A stretch of DNA of 64,000 nucleotides from Anastatus disparis. Its lineage: Eukaryota; Arthropoda; Insecta; Hymenoptera; Eupelmidae. The stretch lies in assembly GCA_017163975.1 (NCBI GenBank), contig JAFFSR010000301.1:744001-808000 (forward strand), written 5' to 3'. The position numbers were made by a program, and so were the translations under genes. This document shows positions 1 through 12,145 of the stretch, piece after piece. A model generated the notes under the pieces. The model did not search any database and was not told where the DNA came from. It saw only the letters and a program-made list of their open reading frames with translations. Positions within the stretch are counted from its first letter, which is position 1; each line of letters opens with the position of its first letter.

Positions 1-2949
1 AGTATTTTAGACGTTTTTAAACAGTTGACAGAAATTATCAAAACCGGATTGACTGGAAAAGACGGACCAGTAAAATACTATTATAAATTAACGACTCAAA
101 CTACATTTGAAAACTTTGGATTATTTTATGTCTGAATTAAGTTCGCTGGACTTATTGTATGTTGTAGATAGTGCTATTGTAGCGAATGAAAGTTCATGAT
201 ATTTTATTAAATAGAATAGATAAAGACTATCATGCTAGAGTTATGAAAATTAAAGATCCAGTTGAATTGTTGAACAGAATTAAAAAAATTAAATGAAGCG
301 AGGTGAATGTAACTCCATCTAATATTTAAAAAAATGGAAAATTTATTATTTTAGACAGAGTAATCTGCATGGAAAAATTAAATGAAAATTTTTCATCCTT
401 ACCAATATATAATCAGCCATATTGGTTAATTGAATTTGAATTAGAAGCGACAGAAAATAATTAAAAACAAGAACAGGTTCTAGTATATGTAACGACAAGT
501 AAAATGAATGAAAAACAGAATATTGAAGAAAAAAATCAATTTAATGAAAAGAAAAAAGAAAAAAAAAAAATCAGACAGTCAAAAAAGAAAAATATTTAGA
601 TTGCAGACAGAAATATTTATAAATCACATGAGATTAAAGCAAGTGAAGAATCTCAATGTGAGATTAAAAATACAAAAGCAATAGAGAAAATAAATACAAA
701 CACTACGCTATGTTGTGACATTTTCGAATGGGCCATGCATCAGTTGATTATTTGAGAAAATTACAATTCAAATTTCCTAATATTAAAACTTTAAAACAGG
801 CTGTATTTGATGATACGTTGAAAGACTGTGAAGTGTGTATGATTGCAAAGTTTAACAAATTGCCATTTAAGACAGTCAAGCATAGAACAATTGAACCTTT
901 GCAAATAATGAATTCAGACACAATGGGTTTTATGTAAACTATACGAAAGCAGAGATGTACGATTCAACAAAAAATTAGTCTACAAGGACAGATATGCAAC
1001 AACTTATATACAAGACTGGAAACAAATTGATGAAAAGATAAAGATACATGGTTTGTGAATTTTGTATTAGAATACAGAGAAAATGGAACATGAATACAAA
1101 AACCGCAGGGAGAGAAATTCAAAAGACCAGTTAGACGACTAAGAAACGAAAATAATAAGACTGATAAAAAGTAACAAGGATCGGAGGGAGAGAAAATTAA
1201 AAATTAGTTTGGACGACCGACAAAAGCTAAGAAAAATACTGAATATGAAGTGCAAGAATCGGAGGAAGAGAAAACAAAACGACAGATTGCATTACCAATG
1301 GAAACACAAACAAGTACAGAAAATAAGATAGATGAAAAAACTTATTTTTTATTAGCAGAAATAAATAATGACCTGAGTACACACTTGGAAGCCATGAAGT
1401 CAAAAGATAAACAAAAATGGACCAAAACTATTATTGAAAAATTAGAATGTATGTATAAGAATAATGTATGAAAATTAGTTGACAGATCAATTGTAATGAA
1501 TGACAAAAAAAGATCAAACATCATACATTCAAGATGGGTATTTAAAAGAAAGAAGACAGTAAAATAAGATATAAAGCCAGACTAATAATTTGTAGTTTTA
1601 AAGACAGAAATGAGTATGATATGCAAGAAACATATGCACTGGTTTCACGATTACATTTAATCAGGTCTATACTGGCAATGGCAAACAAACTGGATTCAGA
1701 AATATGTCAGATGGACGTGAAGACAGCTTTTGTAAATGGATATTGAAACAGTGAGATGTATGGAAATACCTGAAGGGATGACTGCTTATGAAAGGATCAA
1801 ACAAGACAAGATGTGTATATTGGAAAATGCTTTATACAATTTGAAAGTCAGTCTAAAATGTTGGAATGAAAGATTTAAAAAGACAGTAAAGAAATGTGGA
1901 CTTAGATCATTCAACAATGAGCCTTGTCTATTTACTCAGCAAGAAAAATACGGATTTCTTATTCTGATTTAGTATGCAGATGACATTCTGCTAGTTTGTA
2001 ACAATGTAAAGATGATTGAAAGAATAAAAACAAATGTAAAGAAAGAATTTAAAATGACAGAAACTGGCGAGGCTAAAAGTTCTTTAGGCTCAGAAATAAA
2101 ATAAGAAAAAAAAAGGATACTGAGCATTAAGCAAGAACCGACCCAACGAACACCTATGGTAATTAATCAGGTGGCCAATAGGAAGAGAAGACAGCGTGAA
2201 GAAAAGGAGAAACCAATGCAAGCAGGCCAGAAATTGCATATGAGGTAAATACTATATGCAGACACCAAATCAACTTTACTGAAAATGACTGGTAGAAGGT
2301 TGAAAGAGTATTTGAATAATGAAGAGGAACAAAAGACTTTGAACTTAGATATAAAGGACAGAACGACTGTTTACGAGGATTTTTAGATGCAAGTTTTGAC
2401 GACTGCAAAAATTCTCTTACGACCAGTAGCCATGTGATCAAGTTTTCCGAAGACACAATATCCTGAAGAACTCACAGACAGAAATATGTTTCTATAAGCG
2501 AATGTGCTCAAGAATTGATATCCTTATATAAAATTTTTAAAAGATTGTTAAAACAAGAATTAGCACCAATTTTATTATGGTGTGATAACAAGGCAGCAGA
2601 AGCAAGCGTTAAGACTGGAGGCGTAAAACAAATTAAGACATATGACCGAAATAAAAGAACATTATGTAAAGGAATGTGTAACTAGAGGTTTAATAAATGT
2701 CAGTTGAATTTCTTTTAAAAGTCAAATAGCTGATGTATTTACAAAACTTTTGTATTTTGAATTACATGAACGACTGATCAAATAAATACTTAATGACTGA
2801 TAATATTTCTGATATGTATTTTAGTTAAGTTATTAACAAACTTTTTCTCTATATTACAGGAACTAAATGAACGATCAGAACAGAAACAATAAGAACAAGA
2901 GAGATGCTACAACTCTTTTAATTAAAATATGTATGAGTGTGGGAGGGAG
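1..2949 (+). pseudogene. Decayed Ty1/copia retrotransposon polyprotein (internal region)
   Basis: Fragments of a copia Gag-Pol polyprotein follow each other in the normal order, broken by many stops and frameshifts. At 722-937 there is a GAG-pre-integrase segment with MGHASVDYL and a CEVC pair followed by AKFNKLPF. From about 1520 to 2110 the reverse transcriptase can be read, with SRWVFK, MDVKTAFVNGYIE, MEIPEG and the YADD catalytic box at about 1973, which has a TAG directly in front of it. From about 2560 to 2790 an RNase H end is visible (DNKAAEASV, ending QIADVFTKLL). The integrase core between 940 and 1500 is barely readable. The first 700 bases hold A-rich sequence I cannot assign. The 5' LTR would lie outside the window. 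Clearly inactive; the family assignment rests on the motifs and their order. Confidence 0.85.
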
Positions 2950-3093
2950 TGTTGAGAATATACACACTCATACTAGGTGTCGCCACCTATTGAGAATATT
3001 TAGTAGACAGTTGAAAAGAATAAAGTTGCGTCTCGTCGTCGTTCAGTTCAGTTCAAGTCCGTTTGTCAGAAATAAAACTTGTATTTCATTATA
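2950..3093 (+). repeat. 3' LTR of the copia element, preceded by a polypurine tract
   Basis: A purine run GTGGGAGGGAG at 2939-2949 is directly followed by TGTTGAGAATATA, the usual start of a copia LTR (TGTTG). The segment ends near an AATAAA at about 3070. No second LTR is in the window, so the right border (about 3093) is a guess. Confidence 0.6.
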
Positions 3094-4599
3094 GAGAGAG
3101 AGATAATTATAATTAATTCATTTTGTATAGATTAAATAAAGACTTTTCAAATACTCTGCATTTATTAATTATTTAACATTTTCTAAATAATAATGTATTT
3201 TCATAAAATTTATTCAAGTACTTTATTCTCTGAATTATAACTGAATAAAACTTTAATTAAATCAGTTATTTTATACAATTATGAATATATAAATTTATGT
3301 AATTGTGCATCAAATGAAATGGATATTCATTTAATATATTATTCTTACATGTATATTACACAAATACTAATTACAGTGGATGATAGTTAAATAAATTTTT
3401 TTATTTTAATAATCATAGCGTTGAAATTTATTTTGATGAAAATATTATTCAATTAACATTTTTAGTTGTGTTTTAATGTAAATATCACTATATTTCAAGT
3501 TACTTGTCATCAATAAAAAAATATTAAAATTGTTTAAATAATAATTCTTTATTAACATTAAAAATTGATTCATAAATTATAATATCAATGATATAAAAAT
3601 TAAAAAAAAAATGAGTATAAAATTAAATATCATACAACCTTACTTATGATAAATACACTTCGCAATATTTGTACTTCATTAAGAATTTACATTTGATGTA
3701 TAAGGAATAGGTAATTGCAAATAGTCGATTTATTATTTTAAAATATTCGAATTTTAAAATAACCTAAATATTTTGTTTTAATCTTATAATTGTATATTTA
3801 AATTTAGTATTTTGTATACATAAAATACATATGTGAAGATATAATTAGAAATGAACACGAAATTTGTTTTTAAGCATGTTTCACGTAAGAAGGTTTTTTT
3901 TAATTTTATCGTTCAAATCCAAAGTCATATATTAAGGTCAAGAATCTAAACATAAGAGCTGTTCTTCAATGATATTACACGTTAAACGTAACTCGTTACA
4001 CGATTAAAATTTATTGTCCGATGTCTACTGAATTCATTATCTAAATGATACTCTAGTTCGAAATTATACGTGGTACTCATGGTCACCTATGAAGTCGAGC
4101 TTAATTTTCAATTTTTGTGAATTGTGCCTTACAATTTAGTACATTCTTTACTTTTTTCCCTAGGTGAAAAAAATATACTATTTAAAAAGAAATATTCTTA
4201 GAAACAAAGCTTAAGTTTTCTGTTTTTTTTTTTCAATGTTTCTGGTTGTATTCAATTGCTTTATATAGTCACTAATTTTGATTATAAAGTAAATCTATGT
4301 TTGAAATTTATTTTTTGTTGTTGTTTTTGCTACTTTTATTTCAAATAATAAACTACATTTATTGGCTCTTTAATGAAGATCGGTGAAGTTAATTATATAC
4401 ACGTAATGGAACAGAACTACATGAAGAATAAACATATACTTCCATATATAACATATATAAACTTAGCCTTATATTGTATGTATAATAAACTTAAGCTTTC
4501 TTTCAATATTTGTTTACATATATAATAACGTATATTTAAATTTAATATTTGAAAGTTAATTCACTCCTTAAAGAATTTCAAATATTATTGTAATTGAAA
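3094..4599. other. AT-rich spacer without recognisable gene
   Basis: About 1.5 kb of very AT-rich sequence with short open frames only. I see no protein motif, RNA gene or clear inverted repeat. Confidence 0.6.
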
Positions 4600-5190
4600 T
4601 GTTTACCACCTTTTTTTACAAATCTCCGGTTCTTCGGATTCGTGCATTTTTTAGGTGTGTGTAATTTTTCTTGTGATAGGATTTGCCTTTTTATTGGTTT
4701 CTACATAATTAGTAGTTATTATATATTAAAGTGAAACTACCTTTTTCTACGGTTCTTGGGCCCTACGGATCTGCGCATTTTTTTGTAATAAAAATAGCAA
4801 TTTTTTATTGAGTCCTATTAAAGGATATTGTCCTCTATATGATTAACCTTTTATATATGGTGAAGTCGAGGAAGTCCCCCGCCCGGCATCTGTTTAACAC
4901 ATTACATCAGACTAGGACTGTCAGACCCACCATACCGAAAACTTTGACTACCGATGGATGGTCAGCCACTTTTGTAACCAACAATCAACCGATACCCAAT
5001 GAGGTCGGATTTTTTAAAGAGTCGCGATATAAATGGCACATACACTTATTTTCTTTCGAAAAAAAAGTTAGAGGTACCTGGCCAGGATTCGAACCCATGC
5101 CCTCCGCGTTGAAGGCAAGAGCTCTATCCATTACGCCACCGCGCTCTTCTTATTGAGTCCTATACAATGAATAGTTATTATATACAAGCA
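4600..5190. repeat. Dispersed repeat, tandem dimer split by a SINE
   Basis: Two related units of about 120 bp follow each other: AAACTACC-type starts, then a CGGTTCTTCGGAT-like core, then TTTTTATTG..TCTA and AGTTATTATATA. The second unit is interrupted at 4819-5149 by the SINE. Related single copies occur at 11010-11150 and 11630-11700. Nature unknown; it sits beside a foldback MITE here and near another at 10.1-10.8 kb. Confidence 0.55.
4819..5149 (-). mobile_element. tRNA-derived SINE with perfect 14-bp target-site duplication
   Basis: On the minus strand the head (from 5149) resembles a tRNA. An A box, TGGCGTAATGG, lies at 5128-5138 and a B box, GGTTCGAATCC, at 5085-5095, with 32 bases between them. 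Both match the RNA polymerase III promoter consensus. The T-stem pairs poorly, so this is not a working tRNA gene. The body runs a further 250 bases to about 4819. The element is bounded by identical 14-mers TTATTGAGTCCTAT at 4805-4818 and 5150-5163, which is the signature of LINE-driven insertion. No poly-A tail is visible at the 3' end. The SINE landed inside the dispersed repeat described above. Confidence 0.85.
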
Positions 5191-5760
5191 AAATTTTAGA
5201 AGCCAACGCTCAATATTTTCCTAGTTACGAGCCATTTAACAAAATCACTGAAAAAGTTACTAGATTTTCAAACGCTTATGGTTCCTCAGCATTATTAGCT
5301 AGAAGCTTAAAACTTTTTTTAAATGAAAGCTGAACTAAAATCCTTTCGAAATAGTAGTTATAGCATATCGAAATATTATTTTTTCCTAAAGTTATAGCGT
5401 TATAAAGATTGAACCTAATTTTAGCTTTTATCGTTGATTAATGTTTTAAACAAAAAATTCAGGTCCAATCTTCATTACGCTCAAACTTTTGGAAAAAATA
5501 ATGTTTTGAGATGCTATAGGTGCTTTTTTGAAAGGGTTCGAGCCCAGCTTTCATTTAAAAAAGATATAAGCTTCTAGCTAACAATGATGAGATATTATAA
5601 GCGTTTGAAAATCTAGTGACATTTTTAGTAATTTTCTTTGATGGCCTGTAACTAGGGAAATATTGAGCGTTAGCCTTAAAAATTTTGGCTTCCTTCATGT
5701 TTCTGCATCCAAAACACATTCCCAAAATTTAAGCAAAATTGATGACCCGAAGGTGAAACA
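5185..5760. mobile_element. Foldback MITE, family F1, copy 1
   Basis: Two arms of roughly 240 bp are reverse complements of each other. The left arm contains GCCAACGCTCAATATTTTCC (5202 on) and the right arm mirrors it near 5660. It is homologous to the better-preserved copy at 10106-10769 and to a half copy at 38375-38600. The outer left end is unclear because the dispersed repeat adjoins it. No coding capacity; an internally deleted non-autonomous DNA transposon is the likely nature. Confidence 0.7.
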
Positions 5761-5913
5761 CTCTGCTTGTCAGTACATAAATTAAGACGACCTATATCAG
5801 TACATCTTTTAACGCGTCTTATCCCAAAAATTATTTGATATAGTACCAAATTTTTCCGTACTACGGAACTAAATTATCTTATACTAACATATTACCTATA
5901 TAATACGCACTGC

Positions 5914-6509
5914 TGTAAACAAAGACAAACATTCATAGCACATTCATACTTATATTCATCTTGCACATTATACTCAAGAGTGATTGAACTTCGTACGTAT
6001 CATATGTCAAGTCTTTTACCTCGAGACTGCGATAGCAAACAATAACGTTATAGATTCGCGAGAATGCAACGCATTAGAGGCGATCGAACTCTAAACTGCA
6101 TCACATGCAAAATTCAATAAATCTTTTTCCCGAAATTATAAAAGTATCAATAATATCATACATACGAAAGAATGTAACTGTCTTTTACCCATAGTATAAA
6201 AACCCAAGAGTCTTTAGCTCGCAAGCTAATTTCATACTTACCGTCTAAGGCTACGCTTCGCCTAAAATTATTGCACTAAAGGTTAAGAAGGAGGAATAAA
6301 GATAAGTTCAATTCAACATATATATATATATATATATATATACATATTCTTTTATTCTTGGATACCTATCCTAAAGAACCAACGTCCTAAATTACAAAAA
6401 TAAGTTACAATAAGAATTAAAATTCATAAAAATAATAAATCAAGTTTATTAAATAAAGTTTAATAAATTAAACTATACAAATTAATAAATTCAGTTCCAA
6501 CGGTTAACA
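5914..6509 (+). repeat. Probable 5' LTR of a gypsy-like retrotransposon
   Basis: The segment starts TGTAAAC and ends AACA, the usual TG..CA form. It contains a TATA box (TATAAAA at about 6197) followed by a plausible leader, an AATAAA at 6295 and a (TA)n run at 6318-6342. A primer-binding-like site and a gag gene follow. The partner LTR was not found, so both borders are inferred. Confidence 0.5.
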
Positions 6510-6514
6510 TAAAT

Positions 6515-6530
6515 TGGTGGCAGCGTAAGA
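6515..6530 (+). promoter_or_regulatory. Primer-binding-site-like sequence
   Basis: TGGTGGCAGCGTAAGA lies six bases after the presumed LTR end, where the minus-strand primer tRNA anneals in LTR elements. The tRNA species cannot be named safely. Confidence 0.4.
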
Positions 6531-7089
6531 GGATAGTGAAGCCAAGTGATAAAAAGTGATTAAATAAAACTCCGATTTCTTAAAATATTTTCTCTTAGGA
6601 GAAAACGGAGGAGTTTAAAAATTAAAAGAAGCCAAGTGATAAAAGACAATTAAACAAAACTCCGATATCTCAGAATATCTTCTCTCAGGAGGAAACAGAG
6701 AGTTTTAAAAATCAAGAAAACTTATCTTTAATCTGGTGACAATAGCCCACACTTTCAGGAGTGGACTACCAGTAGTTGAAGGGTTTATCAAGCTACGTCT
6801 GCATCTCCAGGGATAAAGAGAGAATCATCTCTACAACAAAAGAGGACTTTTGCACCGTCAGCGGTTAAAGAGACGCAGCCAACAAGATCTTCAAAAACAT
6901 CATCTCTTAAAAAACCTTCAAGTAAGTCGTACAATAATTTTAAGCACACAGCGGGACAAGCCGAAAAATAAAGGCGTGTCTAACTTTCTGTAACATTCAT
7001 TTTATTTATAGGTTATTTATAAGACATACAACTTCTCAAGCCGGAGCACACACGCTTGAGAGGTTGACACATAGGAACATCACCCGCGT

Positions 7090-7690
7090 ATGTATTGTGA
7101 TTATCGTGAAGACGATAACGATAGCATAAAATCGGAAAATACCGCACGTTCACCTGCATCCCTCTCTGACGTATCTAATAATTTTTACGATACTACCGAC
7201 GGACTATGTAAATTGAAAATAGAATTAAAACCTAGTAAAATGGATAGCTTATTAAAGAAATTTAAATCCAATGAAGATATAACACAACGTGATCAAGAAA
7301 AACAAAATGTACTGCAGGAATTACAACGGCAAAAAGAAAAAGCCGATGCTTAAGAAAAGCAATTGATCTTGTCGACAGAACAATTACAAATATTAACATC
7401 TCAAATGACGGAAAACAAAAATCCACCACCGCTCCCAAGTGGACCACCTGCAGTTAGGGACAACAACCTTAGATGAAATGTGCTTCCAGGACTAATACGG
7501 GAACATCACCTATTAATACGCGAACTTTTAACAGAAATACGGGAGTATGACGGATCAACAGATGTTAGCGCATTTATTGATCAAATTATTCGCGCATCTA
7601 GACAACTTAGCGTAAATCTTATAGCTTAGAGTGAATCCATTGAACTTCTAAAATTCCTGTTACTGAAGTACATCTACTATAATCGACGCT
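7090..7690 (+). pseudogene. Gypsy-type gag remnant
   Basis: An acidic and lysine-rich N-terminal part (ATG at 7090) runs into a glutamine- and lysine-rich coiled-coil-like stretch, stops with TAA at 7351-7353, and continues in the same frame. The continuation reads EYDGSTDVSAFIDQI, a typical capsid start of gypsy Gag in insects. A second stop lies near 7626. Readability ends near 7700, before any zinc knuckle or protease. The position 580 bases after the primer-binding-like site fits a gag gene. Truncated and inactive. Confidence 0.6.
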
Positions 7691-7699
7691 TATACCGAG

Positions 7700-8640
7700 G
7701 TGGACAACATGTATTTTCTTAAAATGAAGGGATATAATGATATTACTTTTGATAATAGATCCCTATCAATCATTAAAAATATGCACGATAAAGAAAATAC
7801 CATAATTATAGTAGATGCTTAGGTGTTACTAGCCGATTATGATTTTTCCTGTATGCAGCAAAAAAAAGAATATTGCTGCAAAAACTTTCTGCGACACAGG
7901 AAAATTTTCTTTTTACTTTATATTTTTCGAAAATTAAAGTCAAGTACGTATGCCTGCTACTTGCAATTGTATATAACCTTGTAAGTTAGCGTAACCACTA
8001 ATTTTAAAATTCCTTTTTTTTATGTAAATCGTTATAAAAAAAAATAACGTTTTTCCATTCATTCTCTTTGACATGTGAAAATTTTCCTTTTTCTTCATAG
8101 AATCGAAATTTTTTTTGAAAATTGATGTGCCAGGTATTTCAATGATTTTAGATAACTTTGAAAATCTACATATCAAGCGTGATTCGATAAAATAAATGCT
8201 GTTGATGATTGGCACATCAATATGATGCAAAAATATTAATGCTTTTATGCTGTGAACAATGTATATTATTTATGTTTAAAAGATAATCACTATGTTAAAG
8301 TGACAGGATAAGACAAAAGTATAAAAAAGTGATGAGAAAAATTATAATGATTTTTTATAAAAGTTTTAAATAAATATAATAAAATTTTTAATTATTTTTT
8401 ATTGTGTTGTCACATTTTGATAATTCATTTATAATGATTTTACGTATGTAAAATATATTTAATAGATAAAAAACATTATTTGATGATTCGTGATATTACA
8501 TTTCAACATCGACACATTTTGCGTATAGTTACATACATATAGTATTTATTAATACTATTGTGATCATACCACTGTTAGTTTGATGAATTTTCAGAATTTT
8601 CAAATGAAATATAAAATTTATTTTCATTTTGAAAAGATAG
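7700..8640. other. AT-rich segment with one short unassigned reading stretch
   Basis: A plus-strand stretch at 7705-7860 reads as plausible protein (MKGYNDITFD, then NTIIIVDA, stop, VLLADYDF) but matches nothing I recognise. The rest to 8640 is AT-rich, without supported features. Confidence 0.35.
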
Positions 8641-8649
8641 AGCTTAACC

Positions 8650-10050
8650 GTTCAGTGTACTGTGAGATTTTGTTCAGCTACAACTGATTTTCAAAAATCA
8701 CAAGTAAGTTTAAATATTATAACAAATTTTTTATTTCTAGCATTTTACTGATTTTTATAAAATAAAAGTTGTGGATTATTGATACATTCGAAATATTAGA
8801 TATCTATAATAATAGTATTTAAAAAAAAACAATTATAATAATAATATTAATAATAGTGATAATGATAATAATAATCAATTTTTTAGTAATGGACAGCGAA
8901 AAAAAAATGTTCAAAGATAAACAAAAAAGAGAGAAAATTGCGAAAAAAAGAAAAATTGAAAATGAAAAAAAAAGACAAAATCGAGACCGATTATGCAAAT
9001 ATAACGAACAAAAGAAGAATGCAAAAAAAACGTAGGAAAGAAAACGCAGTAAGTATTTGTTACTTTAATAATTATTTCACGTAAATTGTTGCACTGTTAT
9101 TTATTATAAAGTGTAAAAAAATTCAATAAAAAATATAAAAGTATACAAAAAAAAAGTTGAAAATATTGTGGATCAATAAAGAATATAATAAAGTTAATAC
9201 TAAAATTTCATGTCATGAATTGTTAAAATAATAAAAAATCTCACAAAAATTACAATTAAATTTATATTATTCGTTTATTTTAACCCTTTGATTACGATAC
9301 GCTTCCAGTGTTGGAAAACATCCCTCACGAAATTTCGTCAGTAGATACAACTATCCAAGCACGATTGGGACGAGGGACACAGGTACTTAGTATCAGTTAC
9401 ATTCATGATTATTTTATGGAAATTATTGTACTCTTATTCCTTGCAACCTGTTTTAAAATTAATAAAATCAACAGTGCCCAATATTGAAGCGATTCATTTT
9501 CAAAGTGATGGCCCAACAACGCAGTACAAAAATAAGACCAATTTTCAACTGTTTCGTTATTTTTGTGAAAAAATTTCGTATAGCTTCTTGGACTATTACT
9601 GCTCCTGGACACGAAAAAGGTAGCGCTGATGTTACAGGGGGTACAACGAAATGAATGTGTGACCAATCAGTTTCGTGCGGTAAAAATATTACTTCTATTA
9701 ATGATATGCTGCAAGTTATAAAAAGCTCCAAAAATGAAAAAATTCAGATTTTCCCTGTGACCTTAATTGAAGTTGAAAATGTTGAAAAATTGGTAGATAA
9801 TAAAATTCAATCAGCGCCACAATCTCAAAAAATTTTTCAACTTGTATGGAATGAAAAGAATCCTGAAAAATTATATCTTAATTCTCTTTCATGTTTCGAT
9901 TGTTTGAGTAAGCCTTGATGTAGTCATTTTTCCCTAGTAAAGGATGGTAGGATTCATAATAATAATAGTAATATAAATAAAGGAAAAAGAAAATCATCTA
10001 TGGCGAAAACCCAAAAAGGAAAAGCTACATTGAAAAAACGAAAAAATTAA
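8650..10050 (+). pseudogene. Eroded spliced gene of a repetitive insect family (SDGPTTQYKN / GHEKG type)
   Basis: A possible first exon ends at a GTAAGT donor at 8703. An acceptor at 8886 lies just before an ATG at 8889. The next exon codes a very basic Lys/Arg-rich N-terminus and ends at a GTAAGT donor at 9050. Its A-run near 9026 has slipped, producing a TAG. From about 9400 the main body reads FQSDGPTTQYKN, then in a second frame APGHEKGSAD and GGTTK, then VSCGKNITSINDML at 9667 on. The tail is Lys-rich and ends near 10050. Proteins with SDG..QYKN and GHGKG..DG.GG.KR motifs are recurrent in insect genomes and may be transposase-like. I cannot name a superfamily. Frameshifts and stops show that it is dead. 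Confidence 0.5.
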
Positions 10051-10105
10051 ATAATCATAAAGTTTAATTTGTATCATATTTTTTCGTTGATTTAAATGCA
10101 ACTTA

Positions 10106-10769
10106 CTAGGAGAGTATCACATCTCCGGATCACGGATTTTGCTCTAACTTTGAGATAGGTTTTCAGATGTCAAAATATGAAAAAAGCCAGAGTTATAGAC
10201 CCCAACGCTCAATATTTCTCTAGTTGCAGGCAATTAAAGAAAATCACTAAAAAAGTTACTAGATTTTCAAACGCTTATAATTCTTTAGCATTAATAGCTA
10301 GACGCTTGCAGCTGTTTTTAAATGAAAGCTACGTTTAAATACTTTCGAAAAAGCACCTATAGCATATCAAAATATTATTTTTTCCCAAAGTTATAGCGTT
10401 ATAAGAATTTGAGCTGAATTTCCTTTTAAAAATATTAATTAATGATAAATGTTAAAATGTAGTGCACTTTTCATAACGCTGTAACTTTGGGAAAAAATAA
10501 TATTTTGATATGCTATAGGTGCTTTTTCGAAAGTATTTAAACGTAGCTTTCATTTAAAAACAGCTGCAAGCGTCTAGCTATTAATGCTAAAGAATTATAA
10601 GCGTTTGAAAATCTAGTAACTTTTTTAGTGATTTTCTTTAATTGCCTGCAACTAGAGAAATATTGAGCGTTGGGGTCTATAACTCTGGCTTTTTTCATAT
10701 TTTGACATCTGAAAACCTATTTCAAAGTTAGTGCAAAATCCGTGATCCGGAGATGTGATACTCTCCTAG
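10106..10769. mobile_element. Foldback MITE, family F1, copy 2 (best preserved)
   Basis: The 664-bp element starts CTAGGAGAGTATCACATCTC and ends with its reverse complement. Arms of about 300 bp match almost throughout, leaving a loop of about 60 bp around 10430. It is flanked by TTA on both sides (10103-10105 and 10770-10772), a 3-bp duplication of the PIF/Harbinger type. No coding region. Confidence 0.85.
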
Positions 10770-11009
10770 TTAGTAGAAAAAATTTTTAATTCATCATGAT
10801 ATGATTTGTATTTAAACAATTTACAAGCATATTGTAACTTTGATTCATCCTTTTTTACAAAAATAAACAAATTTAATTTAGTACGAAACTTTAATATCAA
10901 AATTCATAAATTGAGGCAATTCTTTTTCATTTTAAAATTGGCTCATTTTTACATATTAATATAATGCATGAAAATTGACCGAGCGACGTTAAGAGCGAAA
11001 TAAATTAAG

Positions 11010-11150
11010 CTAGTCTTATATTAAATTGAAGTGAAACCAGTTTTCTTTCCGTTCCTTCGGATTAGCCAATTTTTAAAAAAGTATAATTTTTTTCTAATAA
11101 GATCCGCAATTTTTCATGGGGTTCTATATAATTAGTACTTTTTAGTAAAA
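11010..11150. repeat. Dispersed repeat copy
   Basis: CTAGTCTTATATTAAATTGA, AAGTGAAACC and a CCGTTCCTTCGGAT-like core match the units at 4600-5190. A shorter copy lies at 11630-11700 on the other side of the CT-rich tract. Confidence 0.55.
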
Positions 11151-11220
11151 AGCTTATTTTTGGGCCTCATTTAGGCCTTAACATCTGCAACTTTCGCTCT
11201 TTTTATAATTATCTCTTGCC

Positions 11221-11510
11221 CGCTTTTGCTTTTTCTCGCTTTCTATCCTTCTCTCTCACCCTCTCCCGCACTCTCTCGCTCTCTCTATTCCTCTCCTGCC
11301 TTCATTCGCTCTTTCTCGCTTTCTCTCTTCCTTTCATTCCCTCTCTCACTTTCTCTTTTCTTCTCTAGCTCCCTCTCGCCTTCTCTAGCTTTCTCTCGCC
11401 CACTCCTGCTCTTTCTTGTTCTCTCTCTTCCTCTCTCGCCTTATCTCGCTCTCTCTCTCTCTCTTTCTCTCTCACACTCTCTCTCGCTCTTTATTGTCTT
11501 TTTCTTTTAA
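11221..11510. repeat. CT-rich low-complexity tract
   Basis: Imperfect CTCTCT / CTTTCTC repeats on the plus strand. The open reading frames here are simple Leu/Ser repeats, not genes. Confidence 0.9.
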
Positions 11511-11718
11511 TACATTCTTTCTCCATTCCTCTTTTTCTTACCTGCATTATCTACCCCCACCATCTCTAACATTTTTCATCCCTTTAAGATAAATTTTAAT
11601 TATCGATATGATATTAAAATTACACATGACTAGCCTTTTAATCTTATATTAAATTAAAGTAAAACCACTTTTTTCCAGTTCTCTGGTTTTCCAGATTTTA
11701 CTACCTCTCTCTCTTTCC

Positions 11719-11805
11719 GTAAGTAGACAAACATCGTTTTCATTAAGCTCCACGTAAACCTGTCTGTGAGTACTGCATTTTTTACCCACGGGCGTTTTGA
11801 TACAG
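11719..11805 (+). other. Conserved intron-like 5' terminal block, CR1 copy A (87 bp)
   Basis: Starts GTAAGT and ends CGGGCGTTTTGATACAG. Equivalent blocks are at 14844-14931 (copy B, 88 bp) and 20290-20377 (copy C, 88 bp). Both edges and the CGGGCGTTTTG motif are kept, while the middle has diverged. Confidence 0.7.
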
Positions 11806-12145
11806 CTATTCTGCATGCGCAATCTGCAGAGCTTTTATTGATATATTAATCAGCATTTTTGCCAGCTCTGCAACTATAAACCATTGCTTTTCTTTTTTGT
11901 GCCGGTGCCTTTTGAGGTTAAGTGCTCTCAAGATTTGGAGGTTATGTTTGCTGCTTTTTTGTCTCATGGTGACTACTTCTGATACCACCGATTGAGCTAC
12001 AAATGCGTTCGTTTTCCATCGCCTAAATAGTTTTCTACATCATCGACTGTGGTTATTGCTCGAGTCATTGAACTTTTTACCGATATCTGTCTACTTCTCA
12101 GCAGTGCAGTAAGTGTATACTTGTTAAGGTGAGTGTTGGATGCAT

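Noticed and set aside
5080..5149. Functional tRNA gene on the minus strand
   Set aside because: A and B boxes are good, but the T-stem pairs poorly and no acceptor stem closes; the 14-bp duplication shows it is the head of a SINE.
9409..9731. Two overlapping minus-strand frames of 85-87 codons
   Set aside because: Antisense to the SDGPTTQYKN family remnant, whose motifs are on the plus strand.
11226..11510. Leu/Ser-rich open frame of 94 codons
   Set aside because: It is a CT-rich low-complexity tract; the frame is an artefact of the repeat.
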